Origin: Bacteroidales bacterium
Lineage (GTDB): Bacteria; Bacteroidota; Bacteroidia; Bacteroidales; F082
DNA: 64,000 nt
Reading direction: 5' to 3'
NCBI GenBank assembly: GCA_017477425.1
Contig: JAFUVT010000024.1
Coordinates: 62,001-126,000 of the forward strand
Part shown: positions 11,280 to 18,297 of the stretch, piece after piece
Layout: each line of letters begins with the position of its first letter
Numbering within the stretch: the first letter of the stretch is position 1
Notes under the pieces: model-generated
The model's input: the letters and a program-made list of their open reading frames with translations, nothing else
The model's database searches: none
Told to the model about the DNA's origin: nothing
Position numbers and translations under genes: made by a program

Positions 11280-11312
11280 CAAAAATAGCAAATACTTTGC
11301 CAAACTTTCAAA
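11280..11312 (-). promoter_or_regulatory. Promoter of the 10.4-11.2 kb lipoprotein gene
   Basis: On the minus strand, TATTTTTG (complement of 11280-11287) is the -7 box and TTTG (complement of 11309-11312) the -33 element, 21 bases apart, which fits the Bacteroidota consensus well. Confidence 0.65.
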
Positions 11313-11330
11313 AAACGGCAAAAAAATCAA

Positions 11331-11357
11331 AAAAAGCCTGTTTTTGGCAGGCTTTTT
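11331..11357 (-). terminator. Terminator after the ferredoxin gene
   Basis: AAAAAGCCTG pairs with CAGGCTTTTT across a seven-base loop; read on the minus strand it ends in a T-run. It lies about 30 bp downstream of the ferredoxin stop. Confidence 0.85.
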
Positions 11358-11387
11358 CTCTTTTAATGCAGTTTCATTTCTTTTTGA

Positions 11388-11555
11388 TTAGTCTTCAACG
11401 ATTGCTTCGTTCGGGCAAGCGCCGGCGCAGGTTCCGCAACCAACGCAAGCATCAGCGTCGATGACGTAGATGTCGCCTTCCGAGATAGCGCCCACTGGGC
11501 ATTCGTCGATACATGTGCCGCAAGCAACGCAGCTGTCTGTGATTTTGTAAGCCAT
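11388..11555 (-). CDS. 2[4Fe-4S] ferredoxin
   Basis: 55 residues from the ATG at 11555 (MAYKITDSC). Upstream in-frame codons lie beyond the promoter and are rejected. Two full cluster motifs are visible: [12 protein letters not shown] and [12 protein letters not shown], each C-x2-C-x2-C-x3-C-P, so it is a clostridial-type bacterial ferredoxin carrying two [4Fe-4S] clusters. It is divergent from korAB, a ferredoxin-dependent 2-oxoacid oxidoreductase, and is therefore a natural electron acceptor for that enzyme. This is inference from position and chemistry. It has its own promoter and terminator. Confidence 0.95.
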   Translation of the reverse strand: MAYKITDSCVACGTCIDECPVGAISEGDIYVIDADACVGCGTCAGACPNEAIVED

Positions 11556-11597
11556 AATGTTTTTAATTTTAGAGTTTTGTTTTGAGTTTTCGAGCCG

Positions 11598-11605
11598 CAA
11601 AAATA
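11598..11605 (-). promoter_or_regulatory. -7 box of the ferredoxin gene
   Basis: TATTTTTG on the minus strand, about 43 nt before the start codon. No well-spaced -33 box is obvious. Confidence 0.5.
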
Positions 11606-11759
11606 CTACAACTTTCATTCCAATGCGCTCAAATTTGAAATTTTTACACATTCTAAATAAGAAATCATTGCAATGTGTTGATAATCAATTGCGAAATCGT
11701 TTTGTGCTCAAGAGGAAAATAAAAAACGAATTTCTGTCAGTTTGCACCTTTTTATTGCT

Positions 11760-11767
11760 TACTTTTG
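11760..11767 (+). promoter_or_regulatory. -7 box upstream of korA
   Basis: TACTTTTG matches TAnnTTTG, about 80 nt before the korA ATG. A TTTG at 11741-11744 is a little too close (15 bases) to be a standard -33 box. The rest of the 290-bp divergent gap between ferredoxin and korA is AT-rich with no gene seen. Confidence 0.5.
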
Positions 11768-11848
11768 CCGAATCATTGAGATGAAAACATCGAAATAGTC
11801 AATCTATTAGAAATCAATCAATTGAAGTAATAACTTAATTCAATAATC

Positions 11849-13690
11849 ATGACAGCAAAAAGTAAGGTTGTAGCCCTTGAACACGTCGTCATCCGTTTTT
11901 CGGGCGACTCGGGCGATGGTATGCAACTTACCGGAAATCTTTTTTCGGATTCAACAGCATTTGCTGGAAACGACTTCGCCACTTTCCCGGACTATCCGGC
12001 TGAGATCCGTCCTCCGCAAGGCACGGTGGCTGGCGTTAGCGGTTTCCAAGTGCATTTCGGACACAAACCGGTCCACACCACAGGCGACCTCTGCGACGTG
12101 TTGGTGGCCATGAACCCCGCCTCCATCAAGGCGAACATGCGCTGGCTCCGTCCTGGCACCATCATCATCTTCGACTCCGACTCGATGACCGACAAGGCCC
12201 TCGAGAAGGCCGGCTATGCCGCCGACCCGACCGTGGATGGCACCCTGGCCGACTACCAAGTCATCAAGGCCCCCATCTCGGAACTCACCAAGGAGGCCCT
12301 GAAGGACTTCGGCATGGACAACAAATCGATGCTGAAATCGAAGAATATGTTTGCCCTTGGCATCGTGATGTACCTGTTCAACCGCGAACTCGACACCGTT
12401 TACAAGTACTTTGAGACCAAGTTCAAAGGCAAGGACCAAGTGATCAAGGCCAACCGCACCGTCCTCGACGCCGGTTACCACTATGCCGACACTTGGGAGC
12501 TCTTCACCAATACTTATAAGGTGGAGGCCGCCGACCTGGAAAAGGGCAAGTACCGCAACATCACGGGCAACACCGCCGCCGCTTGGGGCCTGATGGCCGC
12601 CAGCGAGAAGTCGGGCCGCCCGATTTTCCTCGGTTCGTATCCTATCACGCCTGCCACTGACATTTTGGCCGAACTGACGAAATACAAGAACCTCAACGTC
12701 AAGGCTTATCAGGCTGAAGACGAAATCGCCGGCATCATGTCGTCCATCGGCGCCGCCTACACGGGCTGCATGGCCGTGACGACGACCTCTGGCCCTGGCC
12801 TCTCGCTGAAGAGCGAAGCTTTGGGTCTGGCCGTGATGACCGAGCTGCCGTTGGTCGTCATCGACGTGCAGCGTGGCGGTCCTTCGACGGGTCTGCCCAC
12901 CAAGATGGAACAGAGCGACCTGATGCAAGCCCTCTACGGACGCAATGGCGACGCTCCGCTCGTGGTCATCGCCGCCCGCAGCTCCGCCGGTTGCTTCTAC
13001 ACCGCTTTCGAGGCTGCCCGTATCGCCATGGAGCATATGACGCCTGTCATCATGCTCAGCGACGGCTCGTTGGGCAACGGCTCCGAGGTGTTCCGCATCC
13101 CGCGCATGGCCGACCTGCCGACCATCACCCCGCCTTTGGCCAAGGCCAACGACCCCGACTATATGCCTTATCGCCGCGACGAGAAATGGCTCCGCCGCGA
13201 ATGGGCCATTCCGGGCACGCCTGGTCTGCGTCACCGCGTGGGCGGTCTGGAAAAGGAAAACGGCAAGGGCAACTTGTCCACCAATCCTGAAAACCACCAG
13301 ATCATGACCGAACTCCGTGAGGAGAAGATCAACCGCGTAGCCAACGACATCCCGCTGCAGGAAATCTACGGCGACAAGAACGCCGACCTGCTCGTGGTGA
13401 GCTGGGGCGGCACTTTCGGCACGGTGCGTACCGCTGTCGAGAAGCTGATGGAAGAAGGCAAGAGCATCGCTCACGCCCACTTCGACTACATCATGCCGCT
13501 GCCGCGCAACACCGAGGAAGTGCTGCAAGGTCACAAGAAGATCGTGGTCTGCGAAATCAACCGCGGTCAGTTCGCCAAGTACTTGCGCATGAACTATCCC
13601 GAGTACAAGTGCGAGCAATTCAATAAGGTGATGGGCCTGCCGTTCACCATCGGCGAGCTTGAGGCTAAGTTTAACGACCTTTTAAAATAA
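11849..13690 (+). CDS. korA: 2-oxoglutarate (2-oxoacid):ferredoxin oxidoreductase, alpha subunit with fused gamma domain
   Basis: 613 residues. The N-terminal 190 residues are the gamma (CoA-related) domain, starting with FSGDSGDGMQLTG and ATFPDYPAEIRPPQGT. The alpha/pyrimidine domain follows from SYPITPATDILAEL through AYQAEDEIAGIMSSIGAAYTG and TTTSGPGLSLKSEALGLAVMTELP. With KorB it carries out reversible CoA-dependent decarboxylation of 2-oxoglutarate or a related 2-oxoacid, reducing ferredoxin. The gamma-alpha fusion is the KorA form common in Bacteroidota. It is followed after 7 bp by korB in one operon. Substrate (2-oxoglutarate rather than a branched or aryl oxoacid) is inferred from the common Bacteroidota assignment and is not proved by the sequence. 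Confidence 0.92.
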   Translation: MTAKSKVVALEHVVIRFSGDSGDGMQLTGNLFSDSTAFAGNDFATFPDYPAEIRPPQGTVAGVSGFQVHFGHKPVHTTGDLCDVLVAMNPASIKANMRWLRPGTIIIFDSDSMTDKALEKAGYAADPTVDGTLADYQVIKAPISELTKEALKDFGMDNKSMLKSKNMFALGIVMYLFNRELDTVYKYFETKFKGKDQVIKANRTVLDAGYHYADTWELFTNTYKVEAADLEKGKYRNITGNTAAAWGLMAASEKSGRPIFLGSYPITPATDILAELTKYKNLNVKAYQAEDEIAGIMSSIGAAYTGCMAVTTTSGPGLSLKSEALGLAVMTELPLVVIDVQRGGPSTGLPTKMEQSDLMQALYGRNGDAPLVVIAARSSAGCFYTAFEAARIAMEHMTPVIMLSDGSLGNGSEVFRIPRMADLPTITPPLAKANDPDYMPYRRDEKWLRREWAIPGTPGLRHRVGGLEKENGKGNLSTNPENHQIMTELREEKINRVANDIPLQEIYGDKNADLLVVSWGGTFGTVRTAVEKLMEEGKSIAHAHFDYIMPLPRNTEEVLQGHKKIVVCEINRGQFAKYLRMNYPEYKCEQFNKVMGLPFTIGELEAKFNDLLK

Positions 13691-13697
13691 TACGACT

Positions 13698-14729
13698 ATG
13701 GAAAATCAGAATATCGATCAAGAGGTCATGCTGACCAAAGAGGATTTTGCAAGCGATCAAGTGGTGAAATGGTGCCCTGGTTGTGGCGACCACGCCATCT
13801 TGAAGGCCGTTCAAGACATTTTCCCGAAGTTGGGCAAGAAGAAGGAAGACATCGTTGTCGTTTCCGGCATCGGCTGCTCCTCGCGCTTCCCTTACTATAT
13901 GAATACGTATGGTTTCCATAGCATCCACGGTCGTGCTGCCGCTGCCGCCACTGGCGTGAAGCTCGCCAACCCGAACCTCAGCGTGTGGATGATCACTGGC
14001 GACGGCGACTGCACCGCCATCGGTGGCAACCACTTCATTCACGCCTGCCGTCGTAACATCGACATCAACCTGATCCTGTTCAACAACCGTATTTACGGTA
14101 TGACCAAGGGCCAGTTCTCGCCCTGCACCTTCCGTGGCACGAAGACCAAGACCTCGCCGCAAGGCACCTACGAAGACCCGTTCAATCCTGGCGAACTCGC
14201 CATCGGTGCCAAGGCCACTTTCTTTGCCCGTGGCGTTGACATCAACCCGAAGGAGCTGAGCGAAATCTTCATGGAGTCGTACAAGCACGACGGCATCGCC
14301 GTGACCGAGGTCCTGCAAAACTGCATGATTTTCTCCAACGGCGTGCACGAAAACATCACCGGCAAGGACGTCCGCGACGACATGCAAGTGAAATGCGTCC
14401 ACGGCCAGCCTTTGATTTTCGGCAAGAACCGCGACAAGGGTATCATGCTGAAGGACAACCATCTTGAAGTCGTCACCATTGGTGAAAACGGCGTCACCGA
14501 GAAGGACTTGCTCGTCCACGACAAGACCACCGAGGACACGGGTATCCACATGATGCTGGCACACATGATGCCGCCTCATTTCCCCGTCGCCATCGGCGTC
14601 ATCCGCGACGTGAAGGCCCCGACCTTCAACGACAGCCTCGAAGAGGTCATTGCCAATGAGAAGGCCGCCTCGAAGATCCACAACATGGACGACCTGCTGA
14701 ACAGCGGCTCGACATGGACGATTGACTAA
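13698..14729 (+). CDS. korB: 2-oxoglutarate (2-oxoacid):ferredoxin oxidoreductase, beta subunit
   Basis: 343 residues carrying the TPP-binding beta domain. It shows the cysteine motif WCPGCGDHAIL near residue 26, GIGCSSRFPYY, and the TPP/Mg motif GDGDCTAIGGNHFIHACRRN. The family binds one [4Fe-4S] cluster through such cysteines together with C-terminal ones (a further cysteine occurs in LQNCMIFSNG). Length and order fit KorB. It starts 7 bp after korA and ends before a REP element and a strong terminator, so korAB is a compact two-gene operon. Confidence 0.93.
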   Translation: MENQNIDQEVMLTKEDFASDQVVKWCPGCGDHAILKAVQDIFPKLGKKKEDIVVVSGIGCSSRFPYYMNTYGFHSIHGRAAAAATGVKLANPNLSVWMITGDGDCTAIGGNHFIHACRRNIDINLILFNNRIYGMTKGQFSPCTFRGTKTKTSPQGTYEDPFNPGELAIGAKATFFARGVDINPKELSEIFMESYKHDGIAVTEVLQNCMIFSNGVHENITGKDVRDDMQVKCVHGQPLIFGKNRDKGIMLKDNHLEVVTIGENGVTEKDLLVHDKTTEDTGIHMMLAHMMPPHFPVAIGVIRDVKAPTFNDSLEEVIANEKAASKIHNMDDLLNSGSTWTID

Positions 14730-14732
14730 GTT

Positions 14733-14760
14733 AAGGTCGCTGAGCCTGTCGAAGCGCCGA
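14733..14760. repeat. REP-like element after korB
   Basis: Single copy with core GCTGAGCCTGTCGAAGCG, same family as at 8.4 kb, placed directly between the korB stop and its terminator. Confidence 0.75.
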
Positions 14761-14775
14761 CTTTAAAAACTGAAG

Positions 14776-14805
14776 AATCCCGCTCGTTTGGGCGGGATTT
14801 TTTAT
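14776..14805 (+). terminator. korAB terminator, first of three related copies
   Basis: AATCCCGC pairs with GCGGGATT around TCGTTTGG, followed by a T-run. Closely similar sequences recur at 16301-16326 and 17594-17622, one on the far side of each ATPase gene. Confidence 0.9.
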
Positions 14806-14812
14806 TGTGAGG

Positions 14813-16162
14813 TTACAAACAAGAAGCCATGTATAGAGGCAGATAGGTTACCCCTTCTTTCTCTATCAGGTCAGAGGAATGTAGGACATAAGGCGTGGAA
14901 AGATATTCGCCATATTTGCTGATGAATTTTGTGAGTGACGAAAGGGTGTAGCGGGACGAGGCCTTTACCTCAATTGGTGAAATGTTATGCCTTGATGTTA
15001 TTGAGGGCTTCCTGACGAGGAAGTCGATTTCCATCCGGTCTTCGGCAGTGCGCGATGGATGGGAATAGAAATACAAGCCGTTGCCTGTTGAGCGCAGCAT
15101 TTGTGCCACAATGTTCTCCACCAACATACCCTTGTTGACTTCCAACTTGTCAAACATCAGTTTTTTGTAAAGTTGCCCTTGATGAATATCTTTCTCGCTG
15201 AAGGCCATGGCGATAAGCAGTCCAGTGTCTGCCATATAGAGTTTCATTCGGGCGTCGTCTCGGTTGAGGTAAAGTCCTACATTGGGTTCGGTGGCGGCAT
15301 AACACACATTCACCACTCTTGACTCTTCGAGCCAAAAGAAGGCGTTTGCATAGTCGCGGGTGCGCGCACCTTTTTCAACGGCTCCGATACGGAAGCGTTT
15401 CTCATGCTTCTGCAATTGCGACGGGATGGTGTCAAAGATGCGAGTTACTTTCTGCTCGTAACCTGTAGCATATTTGCTGATGTCAGCGCGATAAATCTTG
15501 AGAATGTTGCGCTTAATATGGTCCACTCGGTCAAAGTCCCTTTCTTTGACATAGGTTTCCACGGCTTGCGGCATTCCTCCCACAATCATGTATTGCCTGA
15601 ATAGCTCCATCGTCTTGCGGTGCAATGCTGCGCCTAAGGGCTTTTTAGCGGCAAAACAATCCCTAACATAGTCCATCAGGTCGTCTTTGCCCATTGCCCA
15701 CAAAAACTCTTCGAAGTCCATTGGGAACATATCGATGCGCTCTTCTTCGGAAGGGATTACAATGTTTTTCACGTTACGGTTGATGCTAACCAATGATCCG
15801 GTTTCAATATAGTCGAAACGCCCGTCTTTCACCAAATGCTTGATGGCGGCACGGGCAGGCGGGAACTGTTGCACCTCATCGAATACGATTGCCGATTGGC
15901 GCGGATAGAGTTTCACGTCAGTCAACAGGCTCAACTGGCGGAAAAGAGTGTCCAAATCGGAGAGATAGTCGGTAAACAACGCATTGATTTGGCGGTTTTC
16001 TTTGCTAAAATCGATGAGAATGAATGATTTATACTCTTTTTTGGCAAACTCTTCCACGATATAGCTCTTGCCGACACGTCGTGCACCATCAATCAGAACG
16101 GCTGTTTTTCCGTTCCATTCTTTTTTCCATTTCAGTAATTCATTGTAAATCTTACGTTTCAT
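14813..16162 (-). CDS. AAA ATPase with DUF4143-type C-terminal domain (cassette 1)
   Basis: 449 residues. N-terminal AAA_14 ATPase: Walker A DGARRVGKS (about residues 25-33), Walker B AIVFDEVQQ, sensor ETGSLVS. The middle is helical. The C-terminal DUF4143-like part has MEIDFLVRK followed by PIEVKAS, a D...ExK arrangement resembling the PD-(D/E)XK nuclease core. Such proteins are very common and fast-evolving in Bacteroidota; their role is not established. It lies opposite in direction to korAB and next to a second related ATPase. A promoter and direct repeats lie immediately upstream. No partner gene is visible. Confidence 0.88.
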   Translation of the reverse strand: MKRKIYNELLKWKKEWNGKTAVLIDGARRVGKSYIVEEFAKKEYKSFILIDFSKENRQINALFTDYLSDLDTLFRQLSLLTDVKLYPRQSAIVFDEVQQFPPARAAIKHLVKDGRFDYIETGSLVSINRNVKNIVIPSEEERIDMFPMDFEEFLWAMGKDDLMDYVRDCFAAKKPLGAALHRKTMELFRQYMIVGGMPQAVETYVKERDFDRVDHIKRNILKIYRADISKYATGYEQKVTRIFDTIPSQLQKHEKRFRIGAVEKGARTRDYANAFFWLEESRVVNVCYAATEPNVGLYLNRDDARMKLYMADTGLLIAMAFSEKDIHQGQLYKKLMFDKLEVNKGMLVENIVAQMLRSTGNGLYFYSHPSRTAEDRMEIDFLVRKPSITSRHNISPIEVKASSRYTLSSLTKFISKYGEYLSTPYVLHSSDLIEKEGVTYLPLYMASCL

Positions 16163-16190
16163 AGTTTCAATTTCACAAAAACAAGATTTG

Positions 16191-16256
16191 CAAAGATATG
16201 AATTTTACACCAAAACAAGGTGAAAAAGATATAAAATTTTACACCAAAACAAGGTT
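16191..16256 (-). promoter_or_regulatory. Promoter and direct-repeat operator candidate of ATPase cassette 1
   Basis: TATCTTTG (minus strand, 16191-16198) is the -7 box. Just upstream, ATTTTACACCAAAACAAGGT occurs twice (16203-16222 and 16237-16256), 34 bp apart. Within the first copy TTTTACACC can pair with GGTGAAAAA. Position over the -33 region suggests regulation; inference only. Confidence 0.6.
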
Positions 16257-16300
16257 TGTTCTTTCATATTTGTACAATTGAATAGAATTATGTGTTTTTA

Positions 16301-16326
16301 TGGCTCGTTTGGGCGGATTTTTTTGT
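16301..16326. repeat. Second, decayed copy of the korAB terminator sequence
   Basis: GGCTCGTTTGGGCGG followed by a T-run matches the loop and 3' arm of the 14776 terminator, but the 5' arm (AATCCCG) is lost, so the hairpin is weak. It sits between the two ATPase genes. Confidence 0.7.
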
Positions 16327-17525
16327 TATAACTGACGAAGGAGAAAGTCCCTCAACGTACAGGTGATGATACCGCTGTCGTTCACCAAATTGGCGATGGG
16401 GTCAAGGGTGACAAGGTATTTAGGGTAGTTGTCGCGAATTAGTTTCAGGTTGCCGAATTCTCGTTGGTAGGTTTCCTCATTGGTAATGGTCATCGAAACC
16501 TGCACATACAGAGTTTCTGTCCCACGACGGGCGACAAAGTCGATTTCCTTTCCGCTGATTTGGCCTACATATACATCGAAACTGCTGTTTTTCAGCTTCA
16601 AGTAGACCACATTTTCAAGAATCTTTTCGATGTCGATGTTGCGTTTGTCATTGCTAAGATAATTCCGTATGCCAATGTCCTCAAAATAATACTTTTCTTG
16701 CTGCTCGAACACCAGTTTCCCTTTGATGTCATATCGTTTCACCTTGTCAATCATGTAAGATTCGCACCAAGCGTCCATATAGTCAGCTACGGTGTTGGCC
16801 GAAACCGCATTTTCCTTTCCTTTGAGGTATTTCGCTATGCTGTTGGCCGAGAAAATCTTACCAGTGTTGTCGGCGACAAAACGGGCAAGGTTGTCCATGA
16901 GAGTCACATTTCGTACTTGTTTTCGCGTGATGATGTCCTTGACAAAAATCGTGTCGTAAATGCTGCCGAGATAATCCATCCTGACTTTTGCCTCTTTCAT
17001 CGGGATTTGCGTCAAGAAAGGCATCCCACCCCAGCGGAGATAAGATGAAAATGATTCCTCGGAATCGTCTATCGAGTTGAATTGTAGGAATTCCGCATAG
17101 TTGAGGCTGTTGATATGCACATCGAAATGACGTCCCGAAAAGACTGTCGCCACTTCACTTGACAGCATCGCAGCGTTGCTTCCAGTCACCACAACAGCCA
17201 TATTATCTTGCCGAATCCAATAGCGTAATGCCTTTTCGAATTGTGAGATTTCCTGCACTTCATCAATCAACAGGAAGTTTTTTTTCGTCTCGATATAGTG
17301 AGTTTTCACATAATCGTGCAATTCGGTGTAAGACTTGATGTCGGCGTGTTCGGGGTTTTCCATATCGATGAAAATGATGTTCCCCCAATCTTTCCAGCGC
17401 TCAGCCAAACTTGCAAGGATGCAGCTTTTACCCGCACGGCGATGGCCAGTCAAAACAACAGCCTCACCCTTTCCGACCACATTCTCGATTCTTTGGATGT
17501 AATCTGTGCGTTCAATTATTTTCAT
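16326..17525 (-). CDS. AAA ATPase with DUF4143-like C-terminal domain (cassette 2)
   Basis: 399 residues from the ATG at 17525 (MKIIERTDYI); an ATG 18 bp upstream would fall in the operator region. Walker A TGHRRAGKS (about residues 27-35), Walker B FLLIDEVQE, sensor VVTGSNAAML. The C-terminal D...ExK-like site reads KEIDFVARRG then LYVQVSM, so the glutamate of ExK is replaced by glutamine and the lysine by serine, which argues against nuclease activity in this copy. It is related to, but clearly different from, cassette 1, so this is not a recent duplication of the gene itself. Function unknown. Confidence 0.87.
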   Translation of the reverse strand: MKIIERTDYIQRIENVVGKGEAVVLTGHRRAGKSCILASLAERWKDWGNIIFIDMENPEHADIKSYTELHDYVKTHYIETKKNFLLIDEVQEISQFEKALRYWIRQDNMAVVVTGSNAAMLSSEVATVFSGRHFDVHINSLNYAEFLQFNSIDDSEESFSSYLRWGGMPFLTQIPMKEAKVRMDYLGSIYDTIFVKDIITRKQVRNVTLMDNLARFVADNTGKIFSANSIAKYLKGKENAVSANTVADYMDAWCESYMIDKVKRYDIKGKLVFEQQEKYYFEDIGIRNYLSNDKRNIDIEKILENVVYLKLKNSSFDVYVGQISGKEIDFVARRGTETLYVQVSMTITNEETYQREFGNLKLIRDNYPKYLVTLDPIANLVNDSGIITCTLRDFLLRQL

Positions 17526-17528
17526 AAT

Positions 17529-17560
17529 GAGAATTTTTGGCAAAAATACAAAAAGTTCTC
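17529..17560 (-). promoter_or_regulatory. Promoter of ATPase cassette 2 flanked by an inverted repeat
   Basis: GAGAATTTTT (17529-17538) and AAAAAGTTCTC (17550-17560) are inverted copies bracketing TATTTTTG on the minus strand (17541-17548), a perfect -7 box. A protein binding this repeat would cover the promoter. Confidence 0.55.
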
Positions 17561-17593
17561 AATATAATGCGAAGATTTTGTAAAAAAAGGAAG

Positions 17594-17622
17594 ATCCCGC
17601 TCGTTTGGACGGGATTTTTTTG
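17594..17622 (+). terminator. Third copy of the korAB-type terminator, without a plus-strand gene before it
   Basis: ATCCCG pairs with CGGGAT around CTCGTTTGGA, followed by a T-run. The nearest plus-strand gene upstream is korB, 2.9 kb away, so the terminator is orphaned here. Confidence 0.85.
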
Positions 17623-17690
17623 TTTCCCGCAAGATGACAGGAAAAATCGTTATTTTTGCACCTAAATCGAAAGCATCTCGGAGTGTGAAC

Positions 17691-17729
17691 TCCTAACTGC
17701 TAACTGAACAACTGCAAACTGCCAACTGA
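17691..17729. repeat. Low-complexity AACTG-type repeat before flavin reductase
   Basis: Four to five degenerate units of CTAACTGC/CAAACTGC/CCAACTGA abut the flavin reductase start codon. A similar stretch precedes the start at 43349. Confidence 0.6.
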
Positions 17730-17730
17730 A

Positions 17731-18297
17731 ATGAAAATTCCCTTCAAACCCGGAACGATGATTTATCCCTTGCCCGCCGTGATGGTCACTTGCGGCGACT
17801 GCGAGGAAAACTATAACATCATCACCGTCGGCTGGACGGGCACCATCTGCTCCGACCCGCCGATGTGCTACATCTCCGTCCGCAAGGAACGCCATTCGCA
17901 CGACATCATCCTGAAAAACAAGGAGTTCGTCATCAACCTGACCACGGAGGAACTGGCCGCTGCCACGGATTGGTGCGGGGTGCGCTCGGGCCGCGACTAC
18001 AACAAATTCAAGCAGATGCACCTGCACACCGAGCCGGCGCAGGTGGTGAAAGCACCTTTGATTCAGGAGTCGCCGCTGAGCATCGAGTGCAAGGTGGTGG
18101 AGGTGAAGGAACTCGGCTCGCACGACATGTTCATTGCCGAGGTGGTGGCCGTCAACGCGGAGGAAAAACTCATCGACAAGGGCACGGGTGCCTTCCAACT
18201 CAACCACGCCAGGCCTTTGGCTTATTCGCATGGCAAATATTATGGCCTTGGCGAGAAAATCGGAGGCTTTGGCTTTTCGGTAAAGAAAAAGAAATGA
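17731..18297 (+). CDS. Flavin reductase / flavoredoxin family protein
   Basis: 188 residues with the FMN-binding split-barrel pattern of the flavin reductase-like family: PLPAVMVTCGD near the N-terminus, ITVGWTGTICSDPPMCYISVRKERHSHDIIL, then KNKEFVINLTTEEL and a C-terminal strand with DMFIAEVVAVNAE. Family members bind FMN and reduce flavin with NAD(P)H or act as electron-transfer flavoproteins. It is cytoplasmic. Its stop codon overlaps the tilS start (ATGA), so the two are translationally coupled even though the functions look unrelated. Confidence 0.85.
   Translation: MKIPFKPGTMIYPLPAVMVTCGDCEENYNIITVGWTGTICSDPPMCYISVRKERHSHDIILKNKEFVINLTTEELAAATDWCGVRSGRDYNKFKQMHLHTEPAQVVKAPLIQESPLSIECKVVEVKELGSHDMFIAEVVAVNAEEKLIDKGTGAFQLNHARPLAYSHGKYYGLGEKIGGFGFSVKKKK

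Noticed and set aside
14813..17525. The two DUF4143 ATPases as a recent tandem duplication
   Set aside because: Their proteins differ throughout, including the C-terminal catalytic-like residues, so only the flanking terminator DNA is duplicated.
17865..18293. N-terminal extension of tilS by 143 residues
   Set aside because: It overlaps flavin reductase in another frame; the TilS PP-loop starts about 24 residues after the ATG at 18294, as in the family.
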